Assembly (NCBI RefSeq): GCF_022581195.2
Contig: NC_061455.1
Coordinates: 11,426,189 to 11,490,188, forward strand
Length of the DNA stretch: 64,000 bases
Direction of reading: 5' to 3'
DNA from: Helicoverpa zea
Lineage: Eukaryota; Arthropoda; Insecta; Lepidoptera; Noctuidae
Shown here piece after piece: positions 13,501 through 23,800 of this stretch. Numbering within the stretch: position 1 is the first letter of the stretch; every line of letters begins with the position of its first letter. The translations under genes were made by a program, and so were the position numbers. The notes under the pieces are model-generated. The model had not been told where the DNA came from and did no database searches. It was given only the letters and a program-made list of their open reading frames with translations.

Positions 13501-16410
13501 CATCATCACGCCGGGCAGTGACTGCAGCAAGTCCGGACCCGTGAGTAGGTAGTCGTTCAGTGACATCCCTCTTGTCTTCGCTGCTGCGTCGTGAACTATA
13601 CGAAGCTTCTCCGGTTTCATAGGGTTGAAGACGTCGAAGTGCGGCAGGTACCACGTTCTTCCCGGTGTACGTTCAAGGGGCGCTTTCTCTGCGTAGCCCT
13701 TTTCTATTAGTGAATCCATCTGCGCCATATATCTAGTCTTCAGAGCAGGATTCTTGTCGAGTTTTTTCTCTATTGATACGAGTCTATTCATCGCAGTCGC
13801 GTAGCTGTCCGGCATCTGTATCTCGTCACTCCTCCATAGCAACGCAGTCTGAAGACGTCCATCTTCCAGCTGTACTATACTGCGTTGTAATATATCTTCC
13901 GCTCTCTTCTCCGGGTCAGAAGCTGGTCGGCACGGGTTGATGATGAGTGACTCGAGTGCGAAGTATTCACGAAGTTGCTTGTCTATGCTTTCCTCGGCGC
14001 TGTTCAGCTGATTGACGTAGTGCACCTGCTGTCCCAGAATCCTAGTGCGGGCACCGTGCAGCACCCAGCCCAAGGGAGTTAACGATGCTATCGGCTGATG
14101 CTGGGGCCCTCTTCTGATGTCTGTTGCTAGGAGCAGATGCCAGTTGTCTTGCCCGATGATAATCTTCGGCGTCCCTGCGTTGTACGTCAGCTGATCTGCC
14201 AGGTCGAACAGGTGCTTGCAGTCAGCGATGTCATCCTTGCTGATTGACTGCGGCGACAGGTGCAGGCGTGGTATGGTGCGCGCCCTGAAGGGTATCTTCT
14301 TCCTATGGCAGGTCGATAGCGTGAGGTCAACTCTCTTCGACGTGGGCGTGTCGATAGTCACGTCGCTGATGGCGCCTATCTTCATCGGCTCGACTGGTCC
14401 CTCTGCACCGATCATGTCTGCTAGCTCTTCGTCAATCAGTGACACGGTTGAGCCGTCATCCAGCAGTGCGTAGGTGCGCACTTCTCCCGCCGGTCCGGAC
14501 AGTTGCACCGGAACGATTTTCAGGAACGCTTGATTTGTGTGGTTGCGTGAACTTGCGACTATTTCTTGTGCTTCTTGTGCGACTTCAGTAGTGCTCGCCT
14601 TCTTCTTGTAGTGAAGCAGATGATGGTGTGATGCTGTGCAGCCCTCGATTCCACATCTCTTCTTCTGACATCTGTGTCCGTGCTGACGATGGCGCAGGCA
14701 GCGGAAGCACAGGTTGTGCTGCTTGGCAAGTTCCCACTTCTTGTCCGCAGAAGCCTTCACGAACTTGTGGCAGTCTAGCGATCGGTGTCCATCCATCTCG
14801 CAGATGCGGCACTTCGATGCGGGCTTCTTGTCTATAGTGGTGTGTGTTCTCTGCGTCACACGTCTAAGTCCAGTAGCTTCACTGATGTTTTCAGGCGGTG
14901 CAAACGCGCTGCAGTAGCGAGCTTGTTCGGTGATGAAGTCGCTGAAGAGACCCAAGTCCGGCGTTGACTGGTACTTCTCAGTATATGTCTTGTACCACTG
15001 TACACGTAGCGAGTTCGGCAGCTTCTCTGTGAGGATGCGCATAAGCTCGGCGTTCATGAGGTAGTGTTCCTTTTTCAGCGCTCGCAGTGTGACGATGCCA
15101 CTTCGTACACGGCTGGCGAAAGTGCAGATGTCCTTCGGTGCTTCTCCGCAGCGTGGCAGCCCGCGCAGTCTGTCTGTCTCCGCTTGCGCTATTGAGTCGG
15201 GGCGGCCAAACTGAAGCTCCAACTCCTTCATGATGTCATCTGGCCTGGCGTTGCCGATAAGCTCGGAACTAACTGTGTCAAGCGCTCTTCCTCGCAGGCT
15301 TCTTCTCAGCCTCGCCGTATTTTCCACATCGTTGAAATATGGTCGCGTTGTCTCATAGATGGCGCGGAACGATAGCCATTCTGTATGCAATCCACTAAAG
15401 TTCGGCAGCGTCATGATGACTTTCGATGCAGCAGGGTTGTGGTACACCGGTTTCTCTTCGCTTCTATTGCCGGCTAGCGATGCGATGGCGGAGGTGAGTT
15501 CCGTGATAAACGGACGGAGCCCTTCACCCCCTGCGGTATCTTCAACTGGTTTCTTCATTGATGAAAGGGCTTCAGTATCGATGGTCTTCGAGGGGGGGGG
15601 CTCTGGTTTGTCCAGGGTACCCGGCAGTCTATGTCCTCCCTCGGCGGCGGCGTCTCTTCCAGGAGCAGTACTTATTCCACGCAGGACCGGATTCACTATA
15701 ACCGCGGAGGGGGGGGGCTCGGGCAGGTCCAGGGTATCTGGTGGTCTATGTCCTCCCTCAGCGGCGGCGTCCTGCGGGTCTGGTTCCGGAGCTTCCTCCA
15801 ACCAGGAACGGATGTACTCTTCATTGGAATTTCTATCGTCCATATAATCGTCGTCCGATTCTTCCTCGGCCCTCTGAAGTGCTATTTGCGCTAGCTCCAA
15901 CTTAATCTTCAATAAGTCTTCACGCGCATTTCTAATTTTTCTATTTGATGCCGTCGATCTGTGCGACGGTGCCTTAAGTTCGGTACGGGCGTCAACCCGG
16001 GTAGTCAACGGTACAGCTCGGTTGTATGTCTTGTCGCAAGCCTTCAGTGTTCCTCCTGAACTATATTCTTCAGCACTGGTTCCAGGCGGCCTCAGTGATG
16101 ACGACGCTTCAGTCTGCATCAACGACGACGGCGCTGGTCGCTCTTCACCCCCTCGCGGGGTAGGGGGGCGCGGTCGGTCTTCACCCCCCCGCGGGGCAGG
16201 GGGGCAGGGCGGCGCCTCACTTCCCCTCACAGCTGCGGGGCAGGGTAGGTCTTCACCCCCCCTCGGGGGAGGGGGGGGCTGCTCACTCCCCTCGGTGGTG
16301 GTTGGAGAGAACGGCGGCTGGTCGTGCACGATGGGGGGTGTGCGGCGGCCCGGTCTGGCGTCGATGATCCAGGCTTGAGCGGCTCTTCCTTGCGATCTTG
16401 TCACAGGCAT
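10588..16410 (-). CDS. BEL/Pao gag-pol polyprotein, intact
   Basis: A single unbroken frame of 1940 codons encoding the structural and enzymatic proteins of the element. In order: a proline-rich N-terminus with PRGGE-type repeats (~48-92) and an internal duplication around DAAAEGGHR (~212-275); the gag-type domain conserved in BEL/Pao (~331-520); zinc knuckles (CRICEMDGH, then CFRC, ~527-603); an aspartic protease with DDGST in place of the usual D-T/S-G (~652); reverse transcriptase with YMDD (~1058); RNase H with FTDAS (~1239) and WSDSR (~1317); integrase with an HH-CC finger (~1590-1624) and catalytic D, D, E near 1659, 1724 and 1761; and a conserved C-terminal domain (~1850-1930). The ATG lies only ~60 nt after the primer site. 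No frameshift is needed between gag and pol. Several antisense open frames are shadows of its GC-rich codons. Confidence 0.95.
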   Translation of the reverse strand: MPVTRSQGRAAQAWIIDARPGRRTPPIVHDQPPFSPTTTEGSEQPPPPPRGGEDLPCPAAVRGSEAPPCPPAPRGGEDRPRPPTPRGGEERPAPSSLMQTEASSSLRPPGTSAEEYSSGGTLKACDKTYNRAVPLTTRVDARTELKAPSHRSTASNRKIRNAREDLLKIKLELAQIALQRAEEESDDDYMDDRNSNEEYIRSWLEEAPEPDPQDAAAEGGHRPPDTLDLPEPPPSAVIVNPVLRGISTAPGRDAAAEGGHRLPGTLDKPEPPPSKTIDTEALSSMKKPVEDTAGGEGLRPFITELTSAIASLAGNRSEEKPVYHNPAASKVIMTLPNFSGLHTEWLSFRAIYETTRPYFNDVENTARLRRSLRGRALDTVSSELIGNARPDDIMKELELQFGRPDSIAQAETDRLRGLPRCGEAPKDICTFASRVRSGIVTLRALKKEHYLMNAELMRILTEKLPNSLRVQWYKTYTEKYQSTPDLGLFSDFITEQARYCSAFAPPENISEATGLRRVTQRTHTTIDKKPASKCRICEMDGHRSLDCHKFVKASADKKWELAKQHNLCFRCLRHRQHGHRCQKKRCGIEGCTASHHHLLHYKKKASTTEVAQEAQEIVASSRNHTNQAFLKIVPVQLSGPAGEVRTYALLDDGSTVSLIDEELADMIGAEGPVEPMKIGAISDVTIDTPTSKRVDLTLSTCHRKKIPFRARTIPRLHLSPQSISKDDIADCKHLFDLADQLTYNAGTPKIIIGQDNWHLLLATDIRRGPQHQPIASLTPLGWVLHGARTRILGQQVHYVNQLNSAEESIDKQLREYFALESLIINPCRPASDPEKRAEDILQRSIVQLEDGRLQTALLWRSDEIQMPDSYATAMNRLVSIEKKLDKNPALKTRYMAQMDSLIEKGYAEKAPLERTPGRTWYLPHFDVFNPMKPEKLRIVHDAAAKTRGMSLNDYLLTGPDLLQSLPGVMMRFRRHRVAVSGDITEMFMQVKVKPEDRDALRYLWRGERREGAPEEYRMTSIIFGAASSPCTAIFAKNWNAKRHANEHPEAVEAIVKNHYMDDYLDSFRSTEEATRTIKIVQEIHSKARFDLTKWVSNSEEVLRELVPGQETTQIVNLGNIENTEKVLGVIWKPHTDELSFNLKLARLPTGLLDKETPTKREALKIVMSLYDPLGLASPITIRAKQILQEAWRRGVDWDQPLDEELSSQWRAWISHLEQLKNVNIPRCYPGYSEATEIQVHVFTDASEKAYATAVYWRSTTRDNNVHVSLVMAKAKVAPLKLLSIPRLELQAAVMGTRVAAAVIYEHNVKPASVTYWSDSRTVLTWIRKGARSYKPFVAHRLAAIEENSRVEEWRWVPTKSNIADAATRDVPTHFHTDHEWYCGPKFLYDDPSTWPTESPADSQPTGEEKTVTLIQAGATNLIDVVPDPARFSRWERLLRATARVLQFISLCRKQHTEKTFYKRTRKNKENDPDWSRAVRAPRAPAEAARAQIYTRKFIILDATYIQRAEKLLVRVVQQEAFKQEIASLESNKTVASSSRLYPLRIELNDGVIVLRSRIAAVDKVAKSVKSPPVLDGDHRITQLYIDWTHRSLQHSGTELVVNEVRQHYWIVRLRPTVKQVIARCLHCRIRRARAPTPATGDHPKTRLAHHRRPFTYTGLDYFGPLSVTVGRQHHKRYVALFTCLTTRAVHLEIAHSLSADSAVLALRRFAARRGCPTEIYSDNGTNMHGADRELREACQEEASRRGIAWRFITPSAPFMGGAWERLVRCVKTALGATLHERHPREEVLATLLCEVEYVVNSRPLTHVSVSGDDDESITPNHFLLGGSARLPSPGTFDERDIDSKKHWRRAQILADMFWRRWVREYLPELQYRREPHARGPALQLGDPVLIADGNLPRNTWPRGRVVAVYPGADGEVRTADVRTAGGILKRPTKKLVPLPK

Positions 16411-16470
16411 ACTTGCTGTTTACAACTCTTCAGTATCTTCAGCTGAAGTTCCTGGCTCGCTTCCCAGGCG

Positions 16471-16488
16471 ATCCGGCTCGAAGGACCA
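16471..16488 (-). other. Primer binding site, tRNA-Tyr type
   Basis: The plus strand here reads ATCCGGCTCGAAGGACCA, which equals the 3' end of insect tRNA-Tyr plus CCA as I recall it. On the element strand it is therefore the complement that a tRNA-Tyr primer would pair with. It lies six bases inside the 5' LTR. Confidence 0.8.
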
Positions 16489-16494
16489 AACAGA

Positions 16495-17734
16495 TGTGCG
16501 GGACGGACGTAGCTCAGAAGCAGGTACTATGGGGTGGCTTCGAGACGTTGACGCCCCGTCGGTCGCTGGTTCTTAGACGTCTGGGCGAGTGGACTGTATT
16601 TACGATGTGGCGAGAAACAGGAATTTCAGAAACAAGAATACGTTTAGACGGGTTTTAGGCTCTCTGCTACTATAGGTTCAGGGATGCCGGTGAAATAATA
16701 AGTCTTCATATATTTTTCAGGAGTCTTGAAGGGACGAGCTTCGACGCACTTACCATACTACAATTACACTATTTACTTTTCACTATTTACTTGTTACACT
16801 ATCAAAAATCTATACCGATGACTACGACTTGTACGGCGGCGCTTGCGCACCGAATGAGCTCGAAACTTTACCGTGACGAGCACCTCGATTTCTCGTCCCT
16901 CCGACCAACTCAGTTTTATTGACCTTTCAATTTAACAGCCGTATTACAAACAATTGGTACATGATATCATTACAGGACACATAACGTCAGACGCCCCATG
17001 AAGTGCGCTACTGAACTATACCACACACACCCTGCATACCTTCAGGGCTGAAATACTATAACCGAATAACTATAAAAAACTATGTGAAATCGGCCCTTAT
17101 GTGAAGATTATCTCGAGATAAAAAACAAACTATGGGGGGTATCTCGATACGAAAGGCAGTGTGTGTTAGGGCATTTCATGGGCTATCTGGCGATAGTAAT
17201 CCTAACAATGTGACCTAGGCCCTAGTATTGTTAATTTGCATGTGAAATGAAAGTCAAAACACAGACATTATTTATTGCTCTATAACTTAAACTATTAACA
17301 ATATTTCTATAAATTAAGTTATTTTGTATACAATGAGACCTAGGCTTTCAGTTAAACACTATTTCACTAATGAAAGTCTAGGATTTTTACTATCGAGAAA
17401 TGTTTACATAGGTAAATCAGGCCTTAAACGGCAGAACTATTAGGTTTATTATACAAAATTATGTAGGTTAAGGTTACCGCTACAAGACTATTACAATTTG
17501 GTATCAAAAAACGCTATAATTTACAAATTAAATCACTATCAAAATCTGAACACAATTCTATAACAATTTAGAAGGAGGGTGCACGTGAAAAAACATACCT
17601 TGGCGCGGCTCACGGCACTTTTCCTCATTACCCTCATCACAAAATTGTTAGAGTATAAATAGTAACGCGCATACACGAACACTCAGGCATTATGATTTTG
17701 CACTCGCGGCGCACGGATGCGTCTGTCGCGAACA
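16495..17734 (-). repeat. 5' LTR of the BEL/Pao element
   Basis: 1240 bp, the upstream LTR in transcription direction and so the one expected to carry the element's promoter. It is the same as 9119-10358 apart from A at 16575. Confidence 0.93.
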
Positions 17735-17739
17735 CAATC
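17735..17739. repeat. Right target site duplication CAATC
   Basis: Partner of 9114-9118. Confidence 0.9.
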
Positions 17740-18802
17740 CTTTGTCTAGTTTTGGTCTGTGCCTATATTAAGAAAAAGCCTGCTCACTTAAGCTCTTGTT
17801 CTTTAAAGTTAAGGATTCTTGATATTTGTTTATGTTATACAATTCATAATCCTCTTTTGATACGTATGTCTAACTTTATGATTTTGTTCTGGTTCAGTTG
17901 CTTACTGGGGCTCGACAGGTCACTCTACATTGTATTCATTGTTTATAGTTTCCTGTTTTTCATTAAATTAAATATGATATTCACATTAGAGTTCATATCT
18001 CGCTCACAGCTTTGGCGTATAAAGGCCAAAGGCAAAAGCTTTTTGTTTAGGCTACTAGCTACTATATTGTCTATCATAGTACCTATAATAATACATGTGT
18101 CACTTATTGATTTCCTTCAAAATACCAATGGGTATTTCAAATCTGGAAACAAATTGCTATAACAGTGTTTGTTTTGATTAAGTCCCTAGAGCTAGGTAGT
18201 AGAAACGTGGTTACTTTTAAACCAGCCAGCGTGACCGATCCATGGGAATCCAGACAACCATAAATAGCAGTTGTATAAATTACTTGGCGGATAACGAGCA
18301 CGATCCATGGTGAGGCATGGTGCACGGAGAAATCGGCGGAAGCACGGACCGCTAGTCCAGGCACTTTGTTAGAGAATTTCTCCTCTAATCAGAGACCAAG
18401 TGATCAGGCCCTTTGTAATTAGTGCACAAGAAGCTTAATTAGCAGTGTTTCTAGATTGTGTAACTTGTATCTACCGAAGCCTGTGTGGCGAACAGTAGTA
18501 CGCTTAGTCTTTCGCATTTAATTATTTCAAAAATTACTGTTGATTCGAAAATATCAAAGGTTTCTCTTACATAACTTTAATACCACTGTGCTTACATATA
18601 TAACTACAAATGATAAAATACAAATATTTTTGTACTAAAACAATACCTATCCTGTCGTGGACCCTCATTTGTGATTCCACGCGACGCGGCCCTCACAGGA
18701 AGTCGTCGCCATAAGACTTGGAATTTGCCTTGAATGTCCCATAGTTATACTAATGCCATGTTGGTGTAAATTTACCGTTGGTGTCTTGTTTATCACTTCA
18801 GC

Positions 18803-18832
18803 ATAGTTGGGAAAAGGCTCGGGAGATCATGA
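18803..18832 (+). repeat. SINE 3'-end fragment
   Basis: CATAGTTGGGAAAAGGCTCG matches the last part of the SINE family seen more fully at 38531-38734 and 43522-43827. Only the 3' end remains. Confidence 0.5.
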
Positions 18833-20394
18833 CATGTTTTTGAAGGCATAAGTACTTATAGACATAAAATAAAGACATAATAGGAAAGAACTTTGATTAG
18901 GGGACAAGAAATTTGAAACATCAGAATTGAGGTCTGGGTACGTCTTTTGAGAGACGTTTATAAATATAGGGTACCTTCTGAATTTCAGAAGAAAGGAATA
19001 TGATGCATATTTAAAGGCTTACCACAAAGTAGAAAATGATGGGTACCTATTTCAAATAATCCCAAACAACGCTACAATCATCGAAAAACTACTCGCTGTC
19101 CAATTTCCAATCATACATTCTAGCGAACTCATGCTGTATTATGCAATAGTATACTCATGTAACATTTTATCGCATTACTTTGACCTTCATATAATAATAT
19201 AGTCTTGAACTTGAATATGATACAAGTAGGCATGTAGGTTAACTTTCACCAAATCATGATCGCAATTTATCAATTTTCAAATCGATTCTTCTGCATTAGT
19301 TGGTGCAGGCTTTTGAGTCTTTATAGAAGTTAGCGTATCTATTAAGTGCAGTTAGACTACAACCTTGGTAACCTGAACAGTTGGCTTACCTTTCAAAATC
19401 GCAAACTATAAACACGCTTCCAAATTCACAACCTACGGCCGGCTGATATCATATGTCATTGCCATTTACTTACGTAATGTTAATAAAAAAGTATAGGCAC
19501 TTATACCTATTAAACAATCAAGTTTGGAGTGCCTGCCCATCTAGATTCTTACTGCTTGCGTAAATATGTATATTGGCAATCAGCTTATGTGACCTTCAAA
19601 CTTCGAACCCGGTTTTACTTCTTCTGTGCTGCCCGTTTACCGAGTAAGATTCGAGACTCTTGAGAGTCCACTCTCAAAATAAAATGTTACAGTAAGTTCC
19701 CAATAACAAAAGAAACACGAAATCTTAAATACTCACCACGCTTTATTGCTGACTCACAGTTCAAACCGGTGTCCTTGCCTCGTCCTTTAGTTTCTTTACC
19801 GGTGTTTGATCTTATGTGGGGGTTTTTTATGACTAGTAGATAGTTAGCCACGCGTAACGATTTAACGGACGTCTGGCGACCTGCCTTAAAATATGTTAGG
19901 TGACGTGTACGGAATCATAAAAAGCCTTTTGGGTATCGTTTATTCGTGTTCACGCGAGACTATAGTTTATGTTCCTTTCAAGTTCGGGTAAAAAGTGGAA
20001 CACTTTATCGAACGCGTACCACACTTCTTACTTTTTTTGATAGACTAACATTTGAAAATTGCAAGTCTATTGCAAAATACTCAACGCCTACATGCCAACC
20101 ACCGGCGACAACGTCTAGACTAGACCATTCACAAGTAGATCGTTTAGCATAAATATCTGGTCATTCATCCAACAGAACCACACAAAACTTTCTACTGCAT
20201 TGAAATGCTAAAAAGTAGGACTCAATTTCGCGAACATGCGTTTTTAAACCGATATTTATGAGTCAATTATGTTGGTGTATTGTCGGTCGTTCCCCTAATC
20301 GGAATTACATCATGCACATTCCAATTTAGCGACGGTTAGGTAACAGTTGGGCAGTAGATCGTGACTGTATGAATAGGGTGGTGTGAAAAGGCAG

Positions 20395-20500
20395 GAAGCC
20401 ATTGCGACGAAGTGCAAGGGCGCATCGTGCGTGCGCGTACGACGGACGGCGCGATCGCAGGCGCAGCGTGATGTCATGTGACTGCTGCATTCGAGTCGAT
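20395..20500 (+). promoter_or_regulatory. CpG-rich patch upstream of bark, candidate promoter
   Basis: A GC- and CpG-rich block (GTGCGCGTACGACGGACGG and neighbours) stands out in AT-rich DNA 360-470 bp upstream of the bark start codon. No TATA box is evident. It is the most promoter-like stretch close to the gene, but a start further upstream (see 4480-4586) is equally possible. Confidence 0.3.
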
Positions 20501-20861
20501 GACCATTGTTTAATAATTTAATGTAAATATATGCATTTAACACAAACTAGCCTACTTCTGATGTATTGTCTTTACGACGGTTGGCTGATAACAATTTATT
20601 GTAACATAATTAAAAACAAATATTTTTGTGTCATTAATTTTCCCAAATAGATCGTATGTGTCTCTCAATAAGAATCAATAATATTGACCGAACAAAATAA
20701 GTTCATTTAATACTTGTAGGTGTGGATAATAAAGATGTATTACTCTACTAAATCTTAAAAACTTGACTAATTGTCTGTCTTCCTATAATTTTCGTTTGCA
20801 AAATAATATATTGCAGTGCAACCTTTTTTACCAAAGCTCCATTTATCATCATCGCCTACGC

Positions 20862-23800
20862 ATGGCTAGCTACCATCCGTTTTGCAGAGATAACAAACTT
20901 TTTCTCTATTTGGACTTCCCGTCTATTTTATACTTGTTTGTATTTTTGTCGGTCTTTCCGTTGCAGTTGCTTCACGCGCAGGTGAATTTGCCACGGACTT
21001 CGTTTTAACAACTATCAATAATATTGCTAGATGTGTTTTAGACATCCGCCTATTCTTCTCGGTTTACCCCTTGTGCGCTTGGCCGACTCTCTAATCGATG
21101 CCTTGTGAAATACAGAACAATACAATGTGAATATTAGGTTTGCACGTTGCACATCCCTTTCACTTGTAACTTGCTGTTATAATGACATCTTTGATCTATA
21201 TCCATATGTAGGGTAGTTTTCACTCTTCTTCTTTAATATCGAAATGTGCAATCCTCCAACATCAATATTTCATGTTGTTCCGATTTTCTTGATTGTGAGA
21301 AAGTACACAATTTCAATTGTCCATGGGATCGTATAAACTTTAGTTTTGTTCCACATAACATTTTTCACGCTGCTTTCGTTTTCTTTGTTAACGTGATTTT
21401 AGGTGTCGATTAAGCGAATCAGTCGTGTAATCATTTTATCGTCCAGCTCGTAAAAAAGAATAACAGCCATTTACTTTTCTCCCGTTTGGTCGTCTGATGT
21501 TAAATCGAACTTAAGAATGATACATTGTTTCTCATTCAAACGCGAATTCTTATAAATTATTTATGTCTGAATGCTATTTGTTGGTGTCCTAACACATTAT
21601 CCCATTTAATTCCAGGGTGAACATCAAAAAGGGATAACCTTCACAAGTACTGAAGAGCCAGATAGGCCTTCAAAGCCTATACCAGATATCCGTCTGGTAG
21701 ACGGACCATCCATCTTAGCGGGTAGAGTACAACTGTTACATCGAGGAAAATGGAGATCAGTCTGCACCAATTCCAGAAAGTAAGGACTAAAAGTAATACA
21801 TACAACAAAGTTTGAACTATTACCTAGTTGCAGATTATAGTAAATGCTTATTTTTTTCCTTTTCAGTTGGACTGTCAACGATATGGAGACAGCCTGCAGA
21901 CAATTAGGCTTCATGGGAGGATCGTTCTACAATTGGATCGATCGCCAACCAGGAAGAAGAGCAAGATTATTATTTGAAGAGCCTAAATGTAAAGGAACAG
22001 AATACGACTTATTCCAATGTGACTGGAACTCCAGACAACTTGGTTCAGGCGTTTGCGACTACCATCCCGATCTAGCAATTCAATGCTCACCCCACCATGA
22101 TGTTAATGATCTTGGTAACTCTAGGAGACATTGGAGAGGCATACGCTTCGAAAATGCTATATTTGAACGAATTCTCACCGCAGCAAATACTCTATACGTT
22201 CCCACATCAATGTCCAGACTGATGCATATCACTATAAAATATGCAGGTCTAGGTAGAGATAACAATGCAACAAGTGCCTTAGATGTTATAGGAGTCCCAC
22301 CGGTCATGGAAGACATAGAAATATCTAACTCCGCCTTCAACGCGATAAATGTGACGTCACCCAACGCTCCCATCGTTATAAATAATTGCACGATTCAAAA
22401 CAATAGAGGATATGGCGTGTATGTGAACTCTACGTATGGTATGGCCAAGATCGAGAATTGCTTGATTCACGACAATGGTGGCGATGGGGTCAAATACGTG
22501 GTGCACGAAATGAACATCGATGAGAGATTCGACAGGAGTGAAATATTTGATTTATGCACATTAGCATCAACACCGAGCCAGACGTTTCCTATTCAAATGT
22601 CAATTGAACAATCAAGATATTCTAATATGGAAAGAGATTGCCATCAGAAATTTTACACTCGACCGGACCATGTTTTGACTTTGAGTTTCATTAAACTGCT
22701 GACTAATCAAAACAATACAGGTGAACTATTTGTATACGATGGATTAACAACAGACGACAAACTCTTGACAGCATTCAATATTAGAAATCACACGCGACCG
22801 CAGAGCGTTACGTCAACAAGGAACCGCATGTACGTGAGATTCCGAGCTAACACGCGGACGGATATTACTGGTTTTTTGAGGTTGACATCAGGTATTAGCA
22901 AAACGTACGATTTAAATGTAACCGATACAATTATATCCGATAACAATGGAAGAGGCGTGGTAATAGAAAACTTGAGATCACAAATTCACATACATCGTAC
23001 GTCAATATCCAATAATAATCATGTTGCTGGTCTTCAAGTCGTGAGTGGGGCTGGTGATGTAAATGTAACGGAAAGTCGAATATCGTTTAACCAAGGTGAC
23101 GGTGTCAATATTACCGTAACTGGAGGAAACAGAAACATATCAAGAAGTATTTTAAGTTCTAACCAAGGTTATGGTATAGCTGTCTGGATAAATAATACTC
23201 AAGAAACAGAATATATTCCAGTAAACCAGACAACTGCAGTAGAATATTCAGAAATATTCAAAAACTTAGATGTAGGTATATTACATGGAAACTTTTGTGG
23301 TGACAGCTGGGTTAATATAACTGGAAACTGGTTTAATACTAGCGCTGAAAGTACGGTAGAAATATCTACCTGTTGGAAACTTAATAATCCAACTAGATTG
23401 CTCAATTTGCAAGTAGGTCATAATAGATTTTACGAAAACCAAAGAGTACCTCTAAAAATCCAACCGGCTCTCAATATAAACGGAAGGATTGAATATAATT
23501 ATTTTGAACATGGCAATTATGGTGCAATCGTTATACTAAACAGAATAGAAGGCAAATATTTAGAAGAGTTTGAAATTCTACCGGCCCGATTCCATATACA
23601 ACACAATTACTTTTTTGGAAATAAGGGTCCCTTCGTAGTGAACCTTGGATTATCGCCTTATAGTGATCTGCAATATATTCTATTTTCTAGAAACTTCCTA
23701 AGAGATAATAAAGTACGAGAACCGTATGAGCCTCTAGAAGGCATATCATCTAGGCTGACTCCTAGAAGTAGAGTTGCTGCGACGATTGTCCTAGCGTCGA

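Larger units (their letters stand above)
9119..17734 (-). mobile_element. Complete BEL/Pao LTR retrotransposon, minus strand
   Basis: An 8616-bp element bounded by two 1240-bp direct LTRs and a 5-bp target duplication. In element (minus) orientation the order is 5' LTR (17734-16495), tRNA-Tyr-type primer binding site, a short leader of ~60 nt, one long gag-pol frame (16410-10588), a ~220-nt 3' segment, a purine run and the 3' LTR (10358-9119). The domain order protease, reverse transcriptase, RNase H, integrase, followed by a conserved C-terminal domain, is that of BEL/Pao. There is no separate envelope frame. By eye the two LTRs differ at one base (9199 G versus 16575 A), so the insertion is recent. 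With the frame unbroken it may still be mobile. Confidence 0.95.
17740..20861. other. Intergenic DNA between the LTR element and bark
   Basis: No convincing coding frame. The 156-codon frame crossing the LTR edge near 17700-18160 mixes LTR and host sequence and looks random. A short SINE 3'-end remnant lies at 18803-18832 and a CpG-rich patch at 20395-20500. The rest shows nothing I recognise. Confidence 0.5.

Noticed and set aside
10715..16378. Many plus-strand and alternate minus-strand open frames of 60-180 codons across the LTR element
   Set aside because: They overlap the 1940-codon gag-pol frame and lack any family motif; GC-rich codons create open antisense frames.
17692..18162. 156-codon frame rich in hydrophobic residues
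   Set aside because: It begins inside the LTR and runs into host DNA after a very recent insertion, so it cannot be an evolved gene. The hydrophobicity comes from AT-rich codons.
21844..21866. ATG at 21844 as the start of the giant bark frame
   Set aside because: These bases are a pyrimidine tract and AG acceptor. Joining the exons at 20862-20981 and 21616-21779 supplies a signal peptide and the missing first half of SRCR domain 1 in frame.
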